Source: Deltaproteobacteria bacterium
GTDB taxonomy: Bacteria > Desulfobacterota > Desulfobaccia > Desulfobaccales > 0-14-0-80-60-11
NCBI GenBank assembly: GCA_021813445.1
Contig: JAKAKP010000151.1
Location: 1 to 64,000, forward strand
Direction of reading: 5' to 3'
DNA length: 64,000 bases
Every line of letters starts with the position of its first letter. Within the stretch, counting starts at the first letter, position 1. This document shows, one piece after another, positions 16,723-26,509 of the stretch. Made by a program: the position numbers and the translations under genes. The notes beneath the pieces are model-generated. The model saw only the letters and a list, made by a program, of their open reading frames with translations. It was not told the DNA's origin and ran no database searches.

Positions 16723-17934
16723 TTATGGCTTTTCCTCCACCTCATACCCCGCGTCCCTCAACGCCTGCAACACCGCCTCCCCGTGCCGGGCGTCCCGGGT
16801 CTCCAGGTTCAGCTCCACCCTAGTATAGTCCAAAGGCAGCTCCGGGGCCAGCCGATCGTGCATGAGATGCAAAATATTGGCGCCCTGCTCCCCCAGGAGG
16901 GAGGCCAGCCGCCCCAGGGCCCCGGGCCGGTCGCTCAGGGTCACCCGCAGGCTCCAGAGGCGGCGGCCCGCCAGCAAGGCCCGGGGCAGCACCCTTTCCA
17001 GTAAGGGAATGTCGATGTTGCCCCCGCTCACTACCAGGACCACCTGCTTCCCCAGGCCCCGGGACTTCAATGGCCCCAAAAACGCGGCCAGGGCCACCGC
17101 GCCGGCCCCTTCCGCCAGCACCTTCTTGCCTTCCAGGAGGAAGAGCAGGGCCTGGGCGATCTCCATCTCCTGGACCAGGACCACCTCCTGCAAATATTGC
17201 TGCAGCAAAGGAAAAGTGTGGGAGCCGATAAGGGGCACCTGGATGCCGTCCGCCAGGGTGGGCCGGGCTGGTACTGATAAGGGCTTGCCCTGTTCCAAAG
17301 CCGCGGCCAGGGAGGGAACCTGCGCCGCCTGGACGCCGATGACGGCCATCCCGGGTTTGCGGGATTTCAAGGCCAGGGCCATGCCTGCAGCCAGGCCGCC
17401 GCCGCCCACGGGGATGAGCACGGTATCCACCCCCGGCAGGTCCTCCAGGATCTCCAGGCCCAGGGTGCCCTGCCCGGCCATGACCTCCGGGTCGTCATAG
17501 GGATGGATAAAGGTATAGCCCTGGGCCACCAGTTCCCGGGCCTTGTCCAGGGCCGCGGAGATATCCCGGCCGTGGAGGATTACCTCCGCGCCGTAGGCGC
17601 TGGTGGCCATCTGCTTGGAAATGGAGGCCCCCAGGGGCATGACGATGGTGGCGGGAATTTTGAGGGCAGCCGCGGCAAAGGCCACGCCCTGGGCGTGGTT
17701 GCCCGCGGACGCGGCCACCACCCGCTGGCCTTCGCCCCGCTCTTTAAGGAGCTTGAGGCGGTTGAGCGCGCCCCGGAGCTTGAAGGAGCCGGTGGTTTGG
17801 AGGTTTTCCAGCTTGAAAAAGACCTCCCGGCCGCTGGCCCGGCTCAGCCTCCGGGAATAGACCAGGGGGGTGTGCTGCACCATCCCCTTGAGCCGCGCTT
17901 GCGCGGCCTCGATGTCCGCTAAGGTAATGGTCAT
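16723..17934 (-). CDS. ilvA: Threonine ammonia-lyase with ACT domain
   Basis: Deaminates threonine to 2-oxobutyrate, the first step toward isoleucine (or threonine catabolism). The 403-residue protein has the PLP lysine in ENLQTTGSFKLRGALNR, SAGNHAQGVAFAA, the phosphate loop VGGGGLAAGMAL, and a C-terminal ACT domain (WSLRVTLSDRPGALGRLASLLGEQGANILHLMHDR, about residues 325-400). One ACT domain and about 400 residues match the shorter IlvA/TdcB group rather than the 500-residue E. coli IlvA. The start ATG has no overlapping upstream gene. Confidence 0.88.
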   Translation of the reverse strand: MTITLADIEAAQARLKGMVQHTPLVYSRRLSRASGREVFFKLENLQTTGSFKLRGALNRLKLLKERGEGQRVVAASAGNHAQGVAFAAAALKIPATIVMPLGASISKQMATSAYGAEVILHGRDISAALDKARELVAQGYTFIHPYDDPEVMAGQGTLGLEILEDLPGVDTVLIPVGGGGLAAGMALALKSRKPGMAVIGVQAAQVPSLAAALEQGKPLSVPARPTLADGIQVPLIGSHTFPLLQQYLQEVVLVQEMEIAQALLFLLEGKKVLAEGAGAVALAAFLGPLKSRGLGKQVVLVVSGGNIDIPLLERVLPRALLAGRRLWSLRVTLSDRPGALGRLASLLGEQGANILHLMHDRLAPELPLDYTRVELNLETRDARHGEAVLQALRDAGYEVEEKP

Positions 17935-17984
17935 GGCAGAATCAGGCGGCCTCCCTGGGGTGGCGTTTCCTCTATCTTACCTCC

Positions 17985-18090
17985 ATTACCAGGTTGCCGT
18001 CAAAGAAGTATCAAACTATTTAGTGCAGGCTGACCGTGGGTGCGCCAAGCCGCAGGGGCGGTCGCAATGGCCGTCCGCCCCTACGCCTTA
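17985..18090. repeat. Degenerate MITE family A fragment with palindrome
   Basis: TTACCAGGTTGCCGTCAAAG resembles the terminus ATACCAAGTTGCCATCAAA of the element at 60647-60768. An imperfect GGGGCGG...CCGCCCC hairpin follows (about 18051-18083). The opposite terminus is not recognisable, so this looks like a decayed copy. Confidence 0.45.
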
Positions 18091-18113
18091 GTGTTTTTCG
18101 TGAAGAAGCGGTA

Positions 18114-18794
18114 TTACCGTCCGAACCTGATGGAATCGATGATCCGCTGCAAATCCGCGCGGTTGGCGTTGAAATCCTTGGGTTCGCTGTGGGCGATGAA
18201 GCTGTAGTAATAGTTTTGGCCGTCATAGCACTGCCACTGGATGCGCTGGAACCCGCCGGAGCCCTTTTCTGCGGTCTCGATGGTCTCCCAGCCGATGACC
18301 CCGTCCTTGCCGCCCTGGTCCCGGCGCTTCACGGCCATATATTTGCCGATGCTCTTCTCTTCCATGGCCGACTTATAGGAGGCGTCCACCGAGGCCTTCC
18401 GGGGGAAGCTGGGCACCATCTGGGTCCAATGGATAGTGAAGCCACAGGTGGTCCCCGGCTTCATGAAGATGATGTTGTCTCTCTCGGCGTTGCCGGTGGG
18501 GTTGCCCCGCTCCAGGCGCCAGCCCGCGGGGATGGTGTAGGAGAAAGGCCGGACGGTGTCCTTATAGGTCACCGGCGCGGTGGATACCCCGGTTTTGGTA
18601 TCTTGCATGGAGGCCTTACCTTCGTAGGCCTTGGTGGCCGGTTGCGGTTGCGGCGGCGGCGGCTGCCCCGCTTCCTTGGCTTTGCGGGCCGCGTCTACGC
18701 CGCTTTGAATGGCCCCCCATTGCGCCCCCGCGGGCGGCAGCGTCCATAATCCTATGAGCGTCAAGATACCTAAAGTCCACATTATTTTCCGCAT
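18114..18794 (-). CDS. Secreted hypothetical protein (226 aa)
   Basis: Starts MRKIMWTLGILTLIGLWTLPPAGAQW, a clear signal peptide with likely cleavage after AGA. A proline-rich linker (PPPPQPQPATK) follows, then a compact domain: PFSYTIPAGWRLERG...NIIFMKPGTTCGFTIHW...RIQWQCYDGQNYYYSFIAHSEPKDFNANRADLQRIIDSIRF. The layout resembles PsbP/DcrB-like periplasmic domains, in which a YTIPAGW-type strand and a final helix are common, but that is only a resemblance. A GGAGG site precedes ATG. Periplasmic location is likely; function unknown. It follows the gene at 18838 by about 40 bases and may share its operon. Confidence 0.65.
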   Translation of the reverse strand: MRKIMWTLGILTLIGLWTLPPAGAQWGAIQSGVDAARKAKEAGQPPPPQPQPATKAYEGKASMQDTKTGVSTAPVTYKDTVRPFSYTIPAGWRLERGNPTGNAERDNIIFMKPGTTCGFTIHWTQMVPSFPRKASVDASYKSAMEEKSIGKYMAVKRRDQGGKDGVIGWETIETAEKGSGGFQRIQWQCYDGQNYYYSFIAHSEPKDFNANRADLQRIIDSIRFGR

Positions 18795-18837
18795 TGCCGG
18801 TCCTCCTTAGTAGTAAAGTTGGTAAGAACAGGGAGCC

Positions 18838-19278
18838 TCAGGCCTTCTGGGCCTTGCGCCAGCCCGCAGCCTTCAGCTCCGCCACATGCCGCTGCCATTC
18901 GGGTTTCAGGGATTGCAGATACTTGGATAGGTCTTGCTCAATCAGAGGGGCCAGCCGCCGGTGCAGCGCGGCGTTCATGTCCTGGTCCCCGGGGGAGAGG
19001 CCCTGCCAGCTCAGGTAGTCTTCGTCAAAGAGAAATGCCGGGGTGACCGGGCCCCCCCGGACGCCCTGCTGCCGCAGCAGGCCCTGGGCGCCGTCCATAT
19101 CGTACTCCAGAATCCAGCCGCAGTCCCGGAGCATGGCGGTTTCGTCCCAGATGGCCTGGTCCTGGCACAAAGGACAATATAGGCTTACAAGGATTTCGGG
19201 AAAGAGGAGATTATCGCGAAAAAGGAGGAAGGCCGAATTCCGGCCGCAGTGGCAAAAGCGGCGTTCATTCCTGCACAT
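18838..19278 (-). CDS. Hypothetical protein with N-terminal Cys pairs (146 aa)
   Basis: A 146-residue soluble protein with cysteines near the N-terminus (CRNERRFCHC) and a CPLCQDQAIWDETAMLRDCGW zinc-ribbon-like segment (residues 34-54). The rest is helical and charged (LSWQGLSPGDQDMNAALHRRLAPLIEQDLSKYLQSL). An AGGAGA ribosome site precedes the ATG. No known family is recognised. It may be co-transcribed with the secreted protein downstream. Confidence 0.55.
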   Translation of the reverse strand: MCRNERRFCHCGRNSAFLLFRDNLLFPEILVSLYCPLCQDQAIWDETAMLRDCGWILEYDMDGAQGLLRQQGVRGGPVTPAFLFDEDYLSWQGLSPGDQDMNAALHRRLAPLIEQDLSKYLQSLKPEWQRHVAELKAAGWRKAQKA

Positions 19279-19367
19279 GGGGGATCTCCTGAAGAGGACT
19301 GCTCTTAAATACTAATTTTCGGTTATAATAGCAATATTCTTTAAAGTTTTACTAAAGGAAAAAAGCC

Positions 19368-20063
19368 ATGGAGTTGATTTCCCAAGTGCTGGCCCACTTC
19401 CCGGGCCGCTTCGCCACCGAGTTGGGTATCGACGTCCAGGCCGGGCCGGAGGCCAGACAGAAATGGTTCCTGGCCGCCATCCTTTACGGGGCCCGCATCT
19501 CCGGCAAGCTGGCGGCCCGCACTTACCAGGTTTTTGCCAGCCGGGGGATCTACTCCCCAGCGGCCATCCTGGAGCAGGGCTGGGATAATCTGGTGGCCCT
19601 GCTGGATGCCGGCGGCTACGCCCGCTACGATTTTAAGACCGCCACCAAATTGCTGAAAATTATGGCTTCCTTGCAGGAGCATTATCAAGGCTCGCTGGAG
19701 CAGCTGCACGCCGCGGCCACAGACGGCCCGGACCTGGAAGCGCGGCTCATGGCCCTGGCCCCGGGGATCGGCCCGGCCACGGCCAACATTTTTCTCAGGG
19801 AACTACGGGGCGTCTGGGCCAAAGCCACTCCCGGCTTAAGCCCCCTGGCCCAACTGGCCGGGGAGCACCTGCGGCTGTTGCCTCCGGGCCTCAGTCCGGA
19901 AGAGGCGCTGGCCACACTGGCGGCCAAATGGCGGCAAGAACCCGCGCCGCCCCGCGACTTCGCCGACCTGGAGGCGGCCATGGTGCGCCTGGGCCGGGAC
20001 TATTGCCGCAAACCCCAGGGGCCGCCCTGTCCCCTGGGGAACTGGTGCGGCCGCAGTAGATGA
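19368..20063 (+). CDS. HhH-GPD/endonuclease III-like protein, probably atypical
   Basis: The 231-residue protein has the helical order of endonuclease III-like glycosylases, with a helix-hairpin-helix segment LMALAPGIGPATANIFLRELRG (about residues 125-146) and a Cys-rich end CRKPQGPPCPLGNWC that may correspond to part of an iron-sulfur loop. The catalytic lysine expected in the hairpin (as in GVGRKTAN) is replaced by PATAN, and the usual aspartate motif (VDTHV) after it is absent. I infer a DNA-binding relative rather than a standard glycosylase. It is monocistronic; the ATG at 19368 has a weak GGA site. Confidence 0.6.
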   Translation: MELISQVLAHFPGRFATELGIDVQAGPEARQKWFLAAILYGARISGKLAARTYQVFASRGIYSPAAILEQGWDNLVALLDAGGYARYDFKTATKLLKIMASLQEHYQGSLEQLHAAATDGPDLEARLMALAPGIGPATANIFLRELRGVWAKATPGLSPLAQLAGEHLRLLPPGLSPEEALATLAAKWRQEPAPPRDFADLEAAMVRLGRDYCRKPQGPPCPLGNWCGRSR

Positions 20064-20107
20064 CGCTTCGTAAATAATAGGACACTAAATCTAAGGGAAA
20101 AATAAAC

Positions 20108-20210
20108 CTCGAGGGGATTAAAGCCCCCTTTGAAAAGGGGAGTTTTAAAGGGTTTTTCCTTTCGCTTAGCAAATCCCTCCTAACCCCCCTTTGGCGAAGG
20201 GGGATTAAAA
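20108..20210. repeat. Palindromic CCCCCTTTG/AAAGGGGG repeats downstream of the HhH gene
   Basis: Two adjacent members of the dispersed palindrome family: AGCCCCCTTTGAAAAGGGGA (20122-20141) and AACCCCCCTTTGGCGAAGGG (20182-20201), joined by a pyrimidine-rich spacer. The second may act as a terminator for the convergent radical-SAM gene. The same family flanks the DUF559 genes at 58.5-59.6 kb. Confidence 0.7.
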
Positions 20211-20215
20211 ACCTT

Positions 20216-20962
20216 TCAATGGGCTTTATTTCCAAACAGCCGCGACAAGGTCTCCCAGGTCTCCGAGGCATAGGCATCCGTCAAGGCATAATCCCACCCC
20301 AGGCTGTGGAATAAGCCCCGCACCTGGCCCCGGTAGTTCAAGGGGTCCAACATCACCCGGCTGACGTAAGGCGAAATGAGTTCATGGAGCCGGGCGGGGT
20401 TCATGGGCAGCATGGGGGCGATGAAGACCCAGGGGTGAAGGCCCGCGTCATGTAATTTCTTTAAGGCCGCGATACGGGCGCCGATGGGCGGGGCGTGGGG
20501 CTCCAGGATCTTGCGGACCCGGTCGTCGTCGGTGGGGATGGAGAAGCCGACGGTGACCTCCGGCAACCCCGTGAGGATATCCAGGTCCCGGCAGACCAGG
20601 GGCGATCTGGTCAAAATGTCGATGCCCCAGCCGTACTCGCCTAAAATTTCCAGACATTGCCGGGTCAGCCGGTATTTCCCTTCCACCGGCTGGTAGGGAT
20701 CGCAGACGCTGGAGAGCAGGGCCCGGCCGGGCCTTTTTTTACGGCGCAGTTCGGCCCGCAGGACCTCGGGCAGGTTAACTTTCACCTCCACAAACGTGCC
20801 CCAGGGAGCCTGCTGGTGCTGGCGGGAATACTTGCGCATGAACACCGCGTAGCAATAACGGCAGCCGTGACCGCACCCCAGGTAGGGGTTGATGACATAA
20901 TCCACGCCCGGGATTTTGGACCGGACCAACGCGGTCCTGGCGGTGATGGCGGTTATTTCCAA
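20216..20962 (-). CDS. Radical SAM protein (SplB/PA0069-like)
   Basis: A 248-residue radical-SAM enzyme with the 4Fe-4S motif in GCGHGCRYCYAVFMRKYSR (CxxxCxxC, residues about 30-37). NPYLGCGHGC with SSVCDPYQPVEGKYRLTRQCLEIL is typical of the group related to spore photoproduct lyase and the PA0069/Rv2578c family. The biochemical reaction of these proteins is unknown to me. The start appears to be TTG at 20962; upstream sequence has no better codon. It is expressed away from the ArsC-like gene and converges on the HhH gene. Confidence 0.75.
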   Translation of the reverse strand: MEITAITARTALVRSKIPGVDYVINPYLGCGHGCRYCYAVFMRKYSRQHQQAPWGTFVEVKVNLPEVLRAELRRKKRPGRALLSSVCDPYQPVEGKYRLTRQCLEILGEYGWGIDILTRSPLVCRDLDILTGLPEVTVGFSIPTDDDRVRKILEPHAPPIGARIAALKKLHDAGLHPWVFIAPMLPMNPARLHELISPYVSRVMLDPLNYRGQVRGLFHSLGWDYALTDAYASETWETLSRLFGNKAH

Positions 20963-21124
20963 AAACGCGGCTCAGCGATTTTAAAAAGGTTTACAGGAGA
21001 ATTTCCCCTGACTAATTAATTATATAGTATATTCAATTTTTAAATAATTAAGGTAGCCTTCACCGGCGCAGGCTGGAAAGCCGGTGCCACCGCCTGGATT
21101 GGACACCAAACCGGAAGAAAAGCC

Positions 21125-21535
21125 ATGCGGCCTACAGGAGTTTTATTCATCTGCCTGGGGAATTCCTGCCGCAGCATCATGGCCGAGGCCCTGGCCCGCC
21201 ACCTGTGCGGGGGCACGGTGCTGGCCGCGTCCGCGGGCATCAGCCCCCTGGGCTTTATCGCCCCCCTGACGCTGAAGGTGCTGGCGGAAATCGGGGTATC
21301 CAGCCTTGGGCTGCGCTCCAAGGGGCTGGAAGAAATAGCGTTCCCCGCCTACTCCCTAGCCGTTAATCTGACAGATTATTCTCTGGCCGGTCACCTCCCC
21401 GTTAACTTTTCCGGTCGATTGCTGCGGCGGCCGGCCCCGGACCCTTACGGCGGCAGCCTGGAGGACTACCGGCAGACCCGGGATTTCTTGCACCGACTGC
21501 TTCTGCAGGAGCTATTTCCTGGAACCAGGAGCTGA
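21125..21535 (+). CDS. Low-molecular-weight phosphotyrosine phosphatase / ArsC-type protein
   Basis: A 136-residue member of the LMW-PTP/arsenate reductase fold. The phosphate loop is FICLGNSCRSIMAEAL (CX5R, residues 9-16), and the general-acid region DPYGGSLEDYRQTRDF fits the D-P loop. It has no resolving Cys pair like thioredoxin-coupled ArsC (only a few cysteines, in ICLGNSC and HLCGG), so a phosphatase role or protein-phosphate removal is as likely as arsenate reduction. It is 160 bases after a divergent radical-SAM gene and stands alone. Confidence 0.75.
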   Translation: MRPTGVLFICLGNSCRSIMAEALARHLCGGTVLAASAGISPLGFIAPLTLKVLAEIGVSSLGLRSKGLEEIAFPAYSLAVNLTDYSLAGHLPVNFSGRLLRRPAPDPYGGSLEDYRQTRDFLHRLLLQELFPGTRS

Positions 21536-21798
21536 GTCCCGCTATGGTCAGGCTCTTCGCCCCTTTACTTCCTTGAAGAACGGGGGGTGGCGTTCTATAG
21601 TTGGCGGTGGGTGCAGGCCCATGGCGAGGGTTGAAAAAGAAGAGGGCTGTGCGGTTAATTTTCCCGGACCAGCGCCGGATTACCGCCGGCCGATGGTTCT
21701 TAACAGTGAGCCCTTCACTGGTGCAGAATGGCAGCCACTCTTTTAGGACAGCCTGATTCTTATCTTTGGCTCCAGGCTGTCTCCAGGGACCAATTAAT
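21536..21798. other. Intergenic region upstream of the efflux operon
   Basis: 263 bases with no gene or repeat of the main families. It likely contains the promoter of the efflux operon, but I could not identify a convincing -35/-10 pair or operator. Confidence 0.4.
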
Positions 21799-23022
21799 AT
21801 GACCTTCAGACAAGGGGAAAAAGACGTCTGGAAGCGCGTTCCCGCCAGGGATATGCTCCGGCGTTGGTGGGTTTGGCTGGTGGCGGCGGCGTTGGTGGGG
21901 ATCGTGGCCTACAGCCAGTTGGGAAAAGGGGGGAAGACCGGAGGCCCAGGCAGGAAAGGGGCGAACCTGGCGCCAGCCAGTGTCCCGGTGACTGCAACCG
22001 CGGCCCGGAAAGGGGACATCGGCATCTGGCTCACCGGCCTGGGCGCCGTCACCCCGGTGCGCACCGTGACCGTCAAGAGCCGGGTGGACGGCGAGCTGAT
22101 GCGGGTCTATTACAAGGAAGGGCAGATCGTCAAACAAGGGCAGCTTTTGGTGGAAATCGACCCCCGGCCCTATCAGGCCCAACTGACCCAGGCCCAGGGC
22201 CAGATGATCCGGGACAAGGCCCTGCTGGCCAACGCCCGGGTGGATCTGAAACGCTACCAGGTCCTCTCCCGCCAGGATTCCATCGCCGAACAGCAGTACG
22301 CCACCCAGAAGTTCCTGGTGCGCCAGTTGGAGGGCACCGTCAAGTTGGATCAAGGGCAGATCGACAACGCCAAACTGCAGATCATCTACTCCCGGATCAC
22401 CGCGCCCGTCAGCGGCCGCATCGGCCTGCGCCTGGTGGATCCCGGCAACATCGTGCACGCCACGGATACCACCGGCCTGGCCGTGATCACCCAACTCGAA
22501 CCCATCACGGTCATCTTCACCATCGCCGAAGACAGCCTGCCCCCGGTCCTCGATAAGCTCAGGGCGGGGGCGCGCCTGCCAGTGGACGCCCTCAACCGCG
22601 AGCAAACCAGGAAGCTCGCCACCGGCTCTTTGCTGACCCTGGACAACCAGATCGATCCCAACAGCGGCACGGTGAAGCTGCGGGCGGAATTTGCCAACAA
22701 AGACCACGCGCTCTTCCCCAACCAGTTCGTCAATGCCCGCCTCCTGCTGGAAACCCGGCACGGAGCCACCCTGGTGCCCACGGCCGCGATCCAGCGCAGC
22801 ACTCAGGGGCCGTACGTCTACCTGGTGGAGCCTGACCGGAAGGTGGCGGTGCGGCAGGTGCGCCTCGGTCCCACCGAAGGGGATCACGTCGCCATTGACC
22901 AAGGGCTCGCTCCCGGGGACCTCGTGGTGGTGGAAGGCTCCGAACGGCTGCGGGCCGGCGTCAAGGTCGAGTTAAAGAACCAGGGCCCTGAAAATTCCGG
23001 CAAGTCCCGGAAAGGCAAGTAG
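21799..23022 (+). CDS. RND efflux membrane fusion protein (MdtA-like)
   Basis: Periplasmic adaptor connecting an RND pump to the outer membrane channel. I start at ATG 21799 ([12 protein letters not shown]) rather than the TTG at 21766. An N-terminal anchor helix ([21 protein letters not shown]) is followed by the barrel-sandwich hybrid start ([44 protein letters not shown]), an alpha hairpin ([28 protein letters not shown]) and the returning sequence ([20 protein letters not shown]), as in MdtA/AcrA. The next gene starts at the last base of its stop codon, so the two are translated together. Confidence 0.9.
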   Translation: MTFRQGEKDVWKRVPARDMLRRWWVWLVAAALVGIVAYSQLGKGGKTGGPGRKGANLAPASVPVTATAARKGDIGIWLTGLGAVTPVRTVTVKSRVDGELMRVYYKEGQIVKQGQLLVEIDPRPYQAQLTQAQGQMIRDKALLANARVDLKRYQVLSRQDSIAEQQYATQKFLVRQLEGTVKLDQGQIDNAKLQIIYSRITAPVSGRIGLRLVDPGNIVHATDTTGLAVITQLEPITVIFTIAEDSLPPVLDKLRAGARLPVDALNREQTRKLATGSLLTLDNQIDPNSGTVKLRAEFANKDHALFPNQFVNARLLLETRHGATLVPTAAIQRSTQGPYVYLVEPDRKVAVRQVRLGPTEGDHVAIDQGLAPGDLVVVEGSERLRAGVKVELKNQGPENSGKSRKGK

Positions 23023-26000
23023 TGAACCCTTCCCGCACCTTTATCCTGCGCCCGGTGGCCACCACCCTGCTGATGGCCGCGATTTTGCTGGCCGGGGCCG
23101 TGGCCTACAACCAACTGCCAGTCTCGGCGCTGCCCCAGGTGGATTACCCCACCATCCAGGTGCTCACTTTTTTCCCGGGCGCCAGCCCCGAGGTCATGGC
23201 TTCCTCTGTGACCGCGCCCCTGGAGCGCCAGTTCGGGCAGATGCCGGGGCTGAAGCAGATGACCTCCAACTCCTCCGGGGGCAGTTCCGTCGTCATCCTG
23301 CAATTCAGCCTGAACCTGAGCCTGGATGTGGCCGAACAGGAGGTCCAGGCCGCGATCAACGCCGCGTCCACCTTCCTGCCCAAGGATCTCCCCAACCCCC
23401 CGGTTTACAGCAAGGTCAATCCCGCGGACGCGCCGGTCCTGACCCTGGCCCTGACTTCGGAGACCCTGCCCCTGTCCAAGGTCGAGGACCTGGCGGATAC
23501 CCGGCTGGCCCAGAAAATCTCCCAACTGCCGGGGGTCGGTTACGTCAGCATCAGCGGCGGGCAGAGGCCGGCGGTGCGGGTCCAGGCCAACCCCACGGCC
23601 CTGGCCGCGTACGGCCTGACCCTGGAAGACCTGCGCACCGCCATTACCGCGTCCAACACCAACCAGGCCAAAGGCAGTTTTGACGGTCCCCGGCAGTCTT
23701 CGGTCATCGGCGCCAATGACCAGCTCTTTACCGCCCAGGAGTACCTGCCGCTGATCGTCGCCTATGTCAACGGCGCACCGGTGCGGCTCGCCGATGTCGC
23801 CGGCGCCATTGACAGTGCTGAGAACGTCAAACAGGCGGCCTGGATGAACGATGTCCCCGCGGTGATCGTCAACATCCAGCGGCAGCCGGGCTCCAATGTC
23901 ATCGAAGTGGTGGACCGCATCAAAAGGCTGCTGCCCATGTTGCAGAGCACCCTGCCCCAGGCGGTGCAGGTCTCGGTGCTCACCGACCGGACCACCACCA
24001 TCCGCGGCTCCGTGGAGGACGTGCAGTTCGAACTGATGCTGGCCGTGGCGCTGGTGATCCTGGTGATCTTTCTGTTTTTGCGCAATTTGCCGGCCACCAT
24101 CATCCCCAGTGTGGCCGTGCCCTTTTCCCTGGTGGGCACCTTCGGGATCATGTATCTCCTGGGATACAGCCTGAACAACCTGTCGCTGATGGCCCTGACC
24201 ATCTCCACGGGTTTCGTGGTGGATGACGCCATCGTCATGATCGAAAACATCGCCCGCTACATCGAACAGGGGGAGCCGCCGTTGCAGGCGGCTTTAAAAG
24301 GTTCGGAGCAGATCGCCTTCACCATCCTGTCCCTGACCGTGTCCCTGATCGCGGTTTTGATTCCGGTGCTCTTCATGGGGGAGGTGGTGGGCCGGCTCTT
24401 CCGGGAATTTGCCGTGACTTTGGGGGTGACGATCCTCATCTCCGCGGTGGTGTCCCTGACGCTGACGCCGATGATGTGCGCCCGGCTGCTCAAGCATACC
24501 CCGGAGGAGCAGCAGAGCCGTATTTTCCGGACTTCCCAGCGGGTCTACGACCGGATTCTCGATTTCTATGCCCTGACCCTGCGCTGGGTCCTGAAGCACC
24601 AGCCCGCCACCCTGCTGGTGGCGGTGGCCACCCTGGTCCTGACGGTCTTCCTGTACATCATCGTGCCCAAGGGCTTCTTTCCGGTGCAGGACACCGGTAT
24701 CATCCTGGGCATCTCGGAGGCCCCCCAATCCATCTCCTTTCCGGCCATGGCCGAACGGCAGCAGGCCCTGGCCCGGGTGATCCTCAAGGACCCGGCGGTG
24801 GAGAGCCTCTCCACCTTTATCGGCGTGGATGGCACCAATATCACCCTCAACAGCGGCCGGGTGCTGATCAACCTCAAGCCGCTCTCCCAGCGCAAAATCA
24901 GCGCCTCCGAGATCATCCGCCGCCTCCAGCCCCAGATCGCCCAACTGGAAGGCATCAGCCTCTTCATGCAGCCGGTCCAGGACCTCACCGTGGAGGACCG
25001 GGTCAGCCGCACCCAATACCAGTATAGCCTGGAAGATCCCAACGCCGAGGAATTGAACCTCTGGACCCCCAAGCTGGTCGCCGCCCTCCGGGAACTGCCG
25101 GAGCTCCAGGACGTGAGCAGCGATCTCCAGGATCGAGGCCTCCAGGTCTATCTCACCATCGACCGGGCCACGGCCTCCAGGTTGGGGATCACCCCCCAGC
25201 TCATCGACGACACCCTCTACGACGCGTTCGGGCAGCGCCAGGTGTCCACGATCTTTACCCAGTTAAACCAGTACCGGGTCGTCCTGGAGGTCAAGCCGGA
25301 CTTTCAGCAAAAGCCCCATAAACTCGAAGACATCTATATCCGCAGCGCCGGCGGCGGCAAGGTGCCGCTCGCCGCCATCACCCGGGTGGAAGAGACCATG
25401 GGTCCCCTGGCCATCAGCCACCAAGGCCAGTTTCCGGCCACCACCCTGTCCTTCAATCTGGCGGCAGGGGTTTCTTTGGGGGAAGCGGTACAGGCCCTGG
25501 ATACCACCGCCAAGAACTTGGGCCTGCCTCCCAGCATCCGGGGCAGATGGCAGGGTACGGCCCTGGCCTTTCAGGCCGCGCTGAAAAACGAACCGCTGTT
25601 GATCCTGGCGGCCCTGATCACGGTCTACATCGTCTTAGGCGTGCTGTATGAGAGCTATATCCACCCCATCACCATCATCTCCACGCTGCCGTCGGCCGGG
25701 GTGGGGGCCATTCTCGCCCTGCTGCTGTGCCGCACCGAATTCAGCATCATTGCCTTGATCGGCATCATCCTGCTCATCGGCATTGTCAAAAAGAACGGCA
25801 TCATGATGGTGGACTTTGCCCTGGACGCGGAGCGCCGGGAAGGGAAGCCCCCGGAAGAGGCCATTTATCAGGCCTGCCTGCTGCGCTTCCGGCCCATCAT
25901 GATGACCACCTTTGCGGCCCTCTTAGGGGCGCTGCCCCTGGCCATCGGCACCGGCATGGGCTCCGAGCTGCGCCATCCCCTGGGCATCTCCATCATCGGC

Positions 26001-26120
26001 GGCCTGATTGTCAGCCAGGTGCTCACCCTCTATACCACGCCGGTGATTTACCTCTGGTTCGACCGGCTGGCCGCGCGGCTGCGTAAAGAACGGCCAGCAG
26101 AGGGAGATCTGGGAAATTGA
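23022..26120 (+). CDS. RND multidrug efflux permease 1 (MdtB-like)
   Basis: A 1032-residue HAE1-family inner-membrane proton/drug antiporter. It begins [41 protein letters not shown], the standard first helix and porter loop, and contains the relay helix [26 protein letters not shown] with the paired aspartates, plus a second copy of the fold ([21 protein letters not shown]). It starts with GTG, overlapping the adaptor stop by one base. With the second RND gene it matches the two-pump MdtABC layout, in which two different RND subunits form one trimer. Confidence 0.92.
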   Translation: MNPSRTFILRPVATTLLMAAILLAGAVAYNQLPVSALPQVDYPTIQVLTFFPGASPEVMASSVTAPLERQFGQMPGLKQMTSNSSGGSSVVILQFSLNLSLDVAEQEVQAAINAASTFLPKDLPNPPVYSKVNPADAPVLTLALTSETLPLSKVEDLADTRLAQKISQLPGVGYVSISGGQRPAVRVQANPTALAAYGLTLEDLRTAITASNTNQAKGSFDGPRQSSVIGANDQLFTAQEYLPLIVAYVNGAPVRLADVAGAIDSAENVKQAAWMNDVPAVIVNIQRQPGSNVIEVVDRIKRLLPMLQSTLPQAVQVSVLTDRTTTIRGSVEDVQFELMLAVALVILVIFLFLRNLPATIIPSVAVPFSLVGTFGIMYLLGYSLNNLSLMALTISTGFVVDDAIVMIENIARYIEQGEPPLQAALKGSEQIAFTILSLTVSLIAVLIPVLFMGEVVGRLFREFAVTLGVTILISAVVSLTLTPMMCARLLKHTPEEQQSRIFRTSQRVYDRILDFYALTLRWVLKHQPATLLVAVATLVLTVFLYIIVPKGFFPVQDTGIILGISEAPQSISFPAMAERQQALARVILKDPAVESLSTFIGVDGTNITLNSGRVLINLKPLSQRKISASEIIRRLQPQIAQLEGISLFMQPVQDLTVEDRVSRTQYQYSLEDPNAEELNLWTPKLVAALRELPELQDVSSDLQDRGLQVYLTIDRATASRLGITPQLIDDTLYDAFGQRQVSTIFTQLNQYRVVLEVKPDFQQKPHKLEDIYIRSAGGGKVPLAAITRVEETMGPLAISHQGQFPATTLSFNLAAGVSLGEAVQALDTTAKNLGLPPSIRGRWQGTALAFQAALKNEPLLILAALITVYIVLGVLYESYIHPITIISTLPSAGVGAILALLLCRTEFSIIALIGIILLIGIVKKNGIMMVDFALDAERREGKPPEEAIYQACLLRFRPIMMTTFAALLGALPLAIGTGMGSELRHPLGISIIGGLIVSQVLTLYTTPVIYLWFDRLAARLRKERPAEGDLGN

Positions 26121-26509
26121 GGTGATATTGCCTCAACTCGGTTTGTTAAGCTGGCGTTTATGGGCTCAGGCCAATAGTGAATATTAAAAAAGTAGGGGCG
26201 GGCGTCCTCGCCCGCCCTGTACTCCGCACAGGCTGGAAAGCCTGCGCTACCGCTCAGCAACTTTATGGAAAAATCATTCCTGGACCTACAGTGCAACCAC
26301 AAACCATGAAAAAGTTAGGTGGGGCGGGCTCCGTGCCCGCCGGGCGTCTGGCGGGCACGGAGGCCCGCCCCACCTACTTGGAACCAGGAACTTGGGTTTT
26401 TAACATATTTTTAAGTCCCCATTTTCTATAGGGGAATTTACTGGGATTAGCGGGCACCTCCATAATCCCCCCTGCCCCCCTTTAGGAAAGGAGGGAAAGA
26501 GAAACCGGC
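26121..26509. repeat. Repeat-filled gap between the two RND genes
   Basis: This 389-base gap contains at least four dispersed repeats: GGGGCGGGCGTCCTCGCCCG (about 26196), the CACAGGCTGGAAAGCCTGCG palindrome (26227-26250), a long GC palindrome 26317-26375 (GGTGGGGCGGGC...GCCCGCCCCACC) that recurs at 63343-63400, and a CCCCC-rich repeat (26463-26485). The long perfect hairpins could reduce read-through from the first to the second RND gene. I see no reading frame. Confidence 0.75.
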
